Shown here one piece after another: positions 5,157-5,467 of a DNA stretch of 5,467 nucleotides. The stretch comes from Megamonas sp. UBA1792 (lineage in GTDB: Bacteria; Bacillota_C; Negativicutes; Selenomonadales; Selenomonadaceae). Numbering within the stretch: the first letter of the stretch is position 1; every line of letters starts with the position of its first letter. The position numbers and the translations under genes are program-made. Where the stretch lies: contig DCFY01000050.1 in the NCBI GenBank assembly GCA_002315155.1, forward strand, positions 16,625 through 22,091. Reading direction: 5' to 3'. Below the pieces are notes generated by a model. That model did no database searches and had not been told where the DNA came from. It saw only the letters and a list, made by a program, of their open reading frames with translations.

Positions 5157-5467
5157 ATGCATGATCGTATTATCCCTGTTGACAAAAAACTTCCTTTATT
5201 GGAAACCATACCACTTAGCCTCCAGCATCTTTTTGCTATGTTTGGTTCTACCGTACTTGTACCTATTCTTTTTAAAGTAAATCCTGCAACGATTCTTCTC
5301 TTCAACGGTATTGGCACGCTTCTCTATCTTTTCATCTGCCGTGGCAAAATACCAGCCTATCTCGGCTCAAGCTTTGCATTTCTCTCACCTGTATTCCTCG
5401 TACTTGCACAATACAGTTACGAAGCAGCCTTAGGCGGTTTCATTGCCGTTGGTATCGTTTTCTGCAT
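5157..5467 (+). CDS. uraA: Uracil permease, NCS2 family (UraA/PyrP), 5' part
   Basis: The first 103 codons of a uracil:proton symporter; the rest is beyond the right edge. The start ATG follows AAGGAGAT (5141-5148) by 8 bases. The protein opens with a short cytoplasmic stretch, then LSLQHLFAMFG (20-30), the first helix with the QH motif of nucleobase transporters. Next come GIGTLLYLFIC (51-61) and PAYLGSSFAF (66-75), the broken third helix whose F73 aligns with a uracil-contacting residue of E. coli UraA. The visible part closely resembles E. coli UraA as I recall it. It is an inner-membrane protein importing uracil for salvage. The PyrR-type attenuator directly upstream independently supports a pyrimidine role. 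In Bacillus the equivalent gene is called pyrP. The substrate residues of later helices (UraA E241, H245, E290) cannot be checked here. Confidence 0.95.
   Translation, partial: MHDRIIPVDKKLPLLETIPLSLQHLFAMFGSTVLVPILFKVNPATILLFNGIGTLLYLFICRGKIPAYLGSSFAFLSPVFLVLAQYSYEAALGGFIAVGIVFC

Noticed and set aside
5044..5317. Open frames overlapping the permease leader and start on both strands
   Set aside because: They run through the attenuator structures and overlap the clearly recognisable permease frame, with no ribosome binding site of their own.
1..5467. Mobile element, CRISPR array, tRNA/rRNA or defence system
   Set aside because: No repeat-spacer pattern, transposase, integrase, cloverleaf or rRNA segment was seen; all long conserved frames are housekeeping or sensory genes.

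Overview
The window looks like an ordinary chromosomal stretch of a low-GC Firmicute-type bacterium. The base composition is AT-rich, the Shine-Dalgarno sequences are strong, genes end in compact hairpin/T-run terminators, and one leader is a PyrR-type attenuator. The combination would fit the Negativicutes, but that placement is inferred from general gene character and was not tested. I see no phage, insertion sequence, CRISPR array, tRNA or rRNA.

Layout from left to right. On the minus strand, the first ~143 bases hold the start of a LytR/LytT-type response regulator (cut by the window edge). It overlaps the end of a complete LytS-type sensor histidine kinase gene (118-1839), giving a two-component operon read leftwards. 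Next comes a class I aminotransferase of the aspartate/aromatic type (2048-3301), then a monofunctional aspartokinase, lysC (3476-4711). Both are on the minus strand and each has its own terminator. A 445-base divergent intergenic region follows. It holds the lysC promoter and leader on the minus strand and the pyrimidine-responsive leader of a uracil permease on the plus strand. The permease gene (from 5157) runs off the right edge.

How the genes fit together. The aminotransferase keeps the residues that read a dicarboxylate substrate, so it probably interconverts aspartate and oxaloacetate. Aspartokinase commits aspartate to lysine, threonine, methionine and (meso-)diaminopimelate synthesis, and aspartate is also a pyrimidine precursor. 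Grouping these genes around aspartate is suggestive, but each seems to be transcribed separately. The LytS-type kinase belongs to a family in which several members respond to extracellular pyruvate; its target here is not visible.

The two most informative details are regulatory. Inside lysC there is a perfect, well-spaced ribosome binding site in front of an in-frame ATG, predicting a separately translated regulatory beta subunit. Ahead of the uracil permease, three mutually exclusive RNA structures can be drawn base by base: a PyrR-binding hairpin, an antiterminator and a terminator. I did not find a convincing undescribed system; the remaining leads are small unexplained dyads in intergenic regions.
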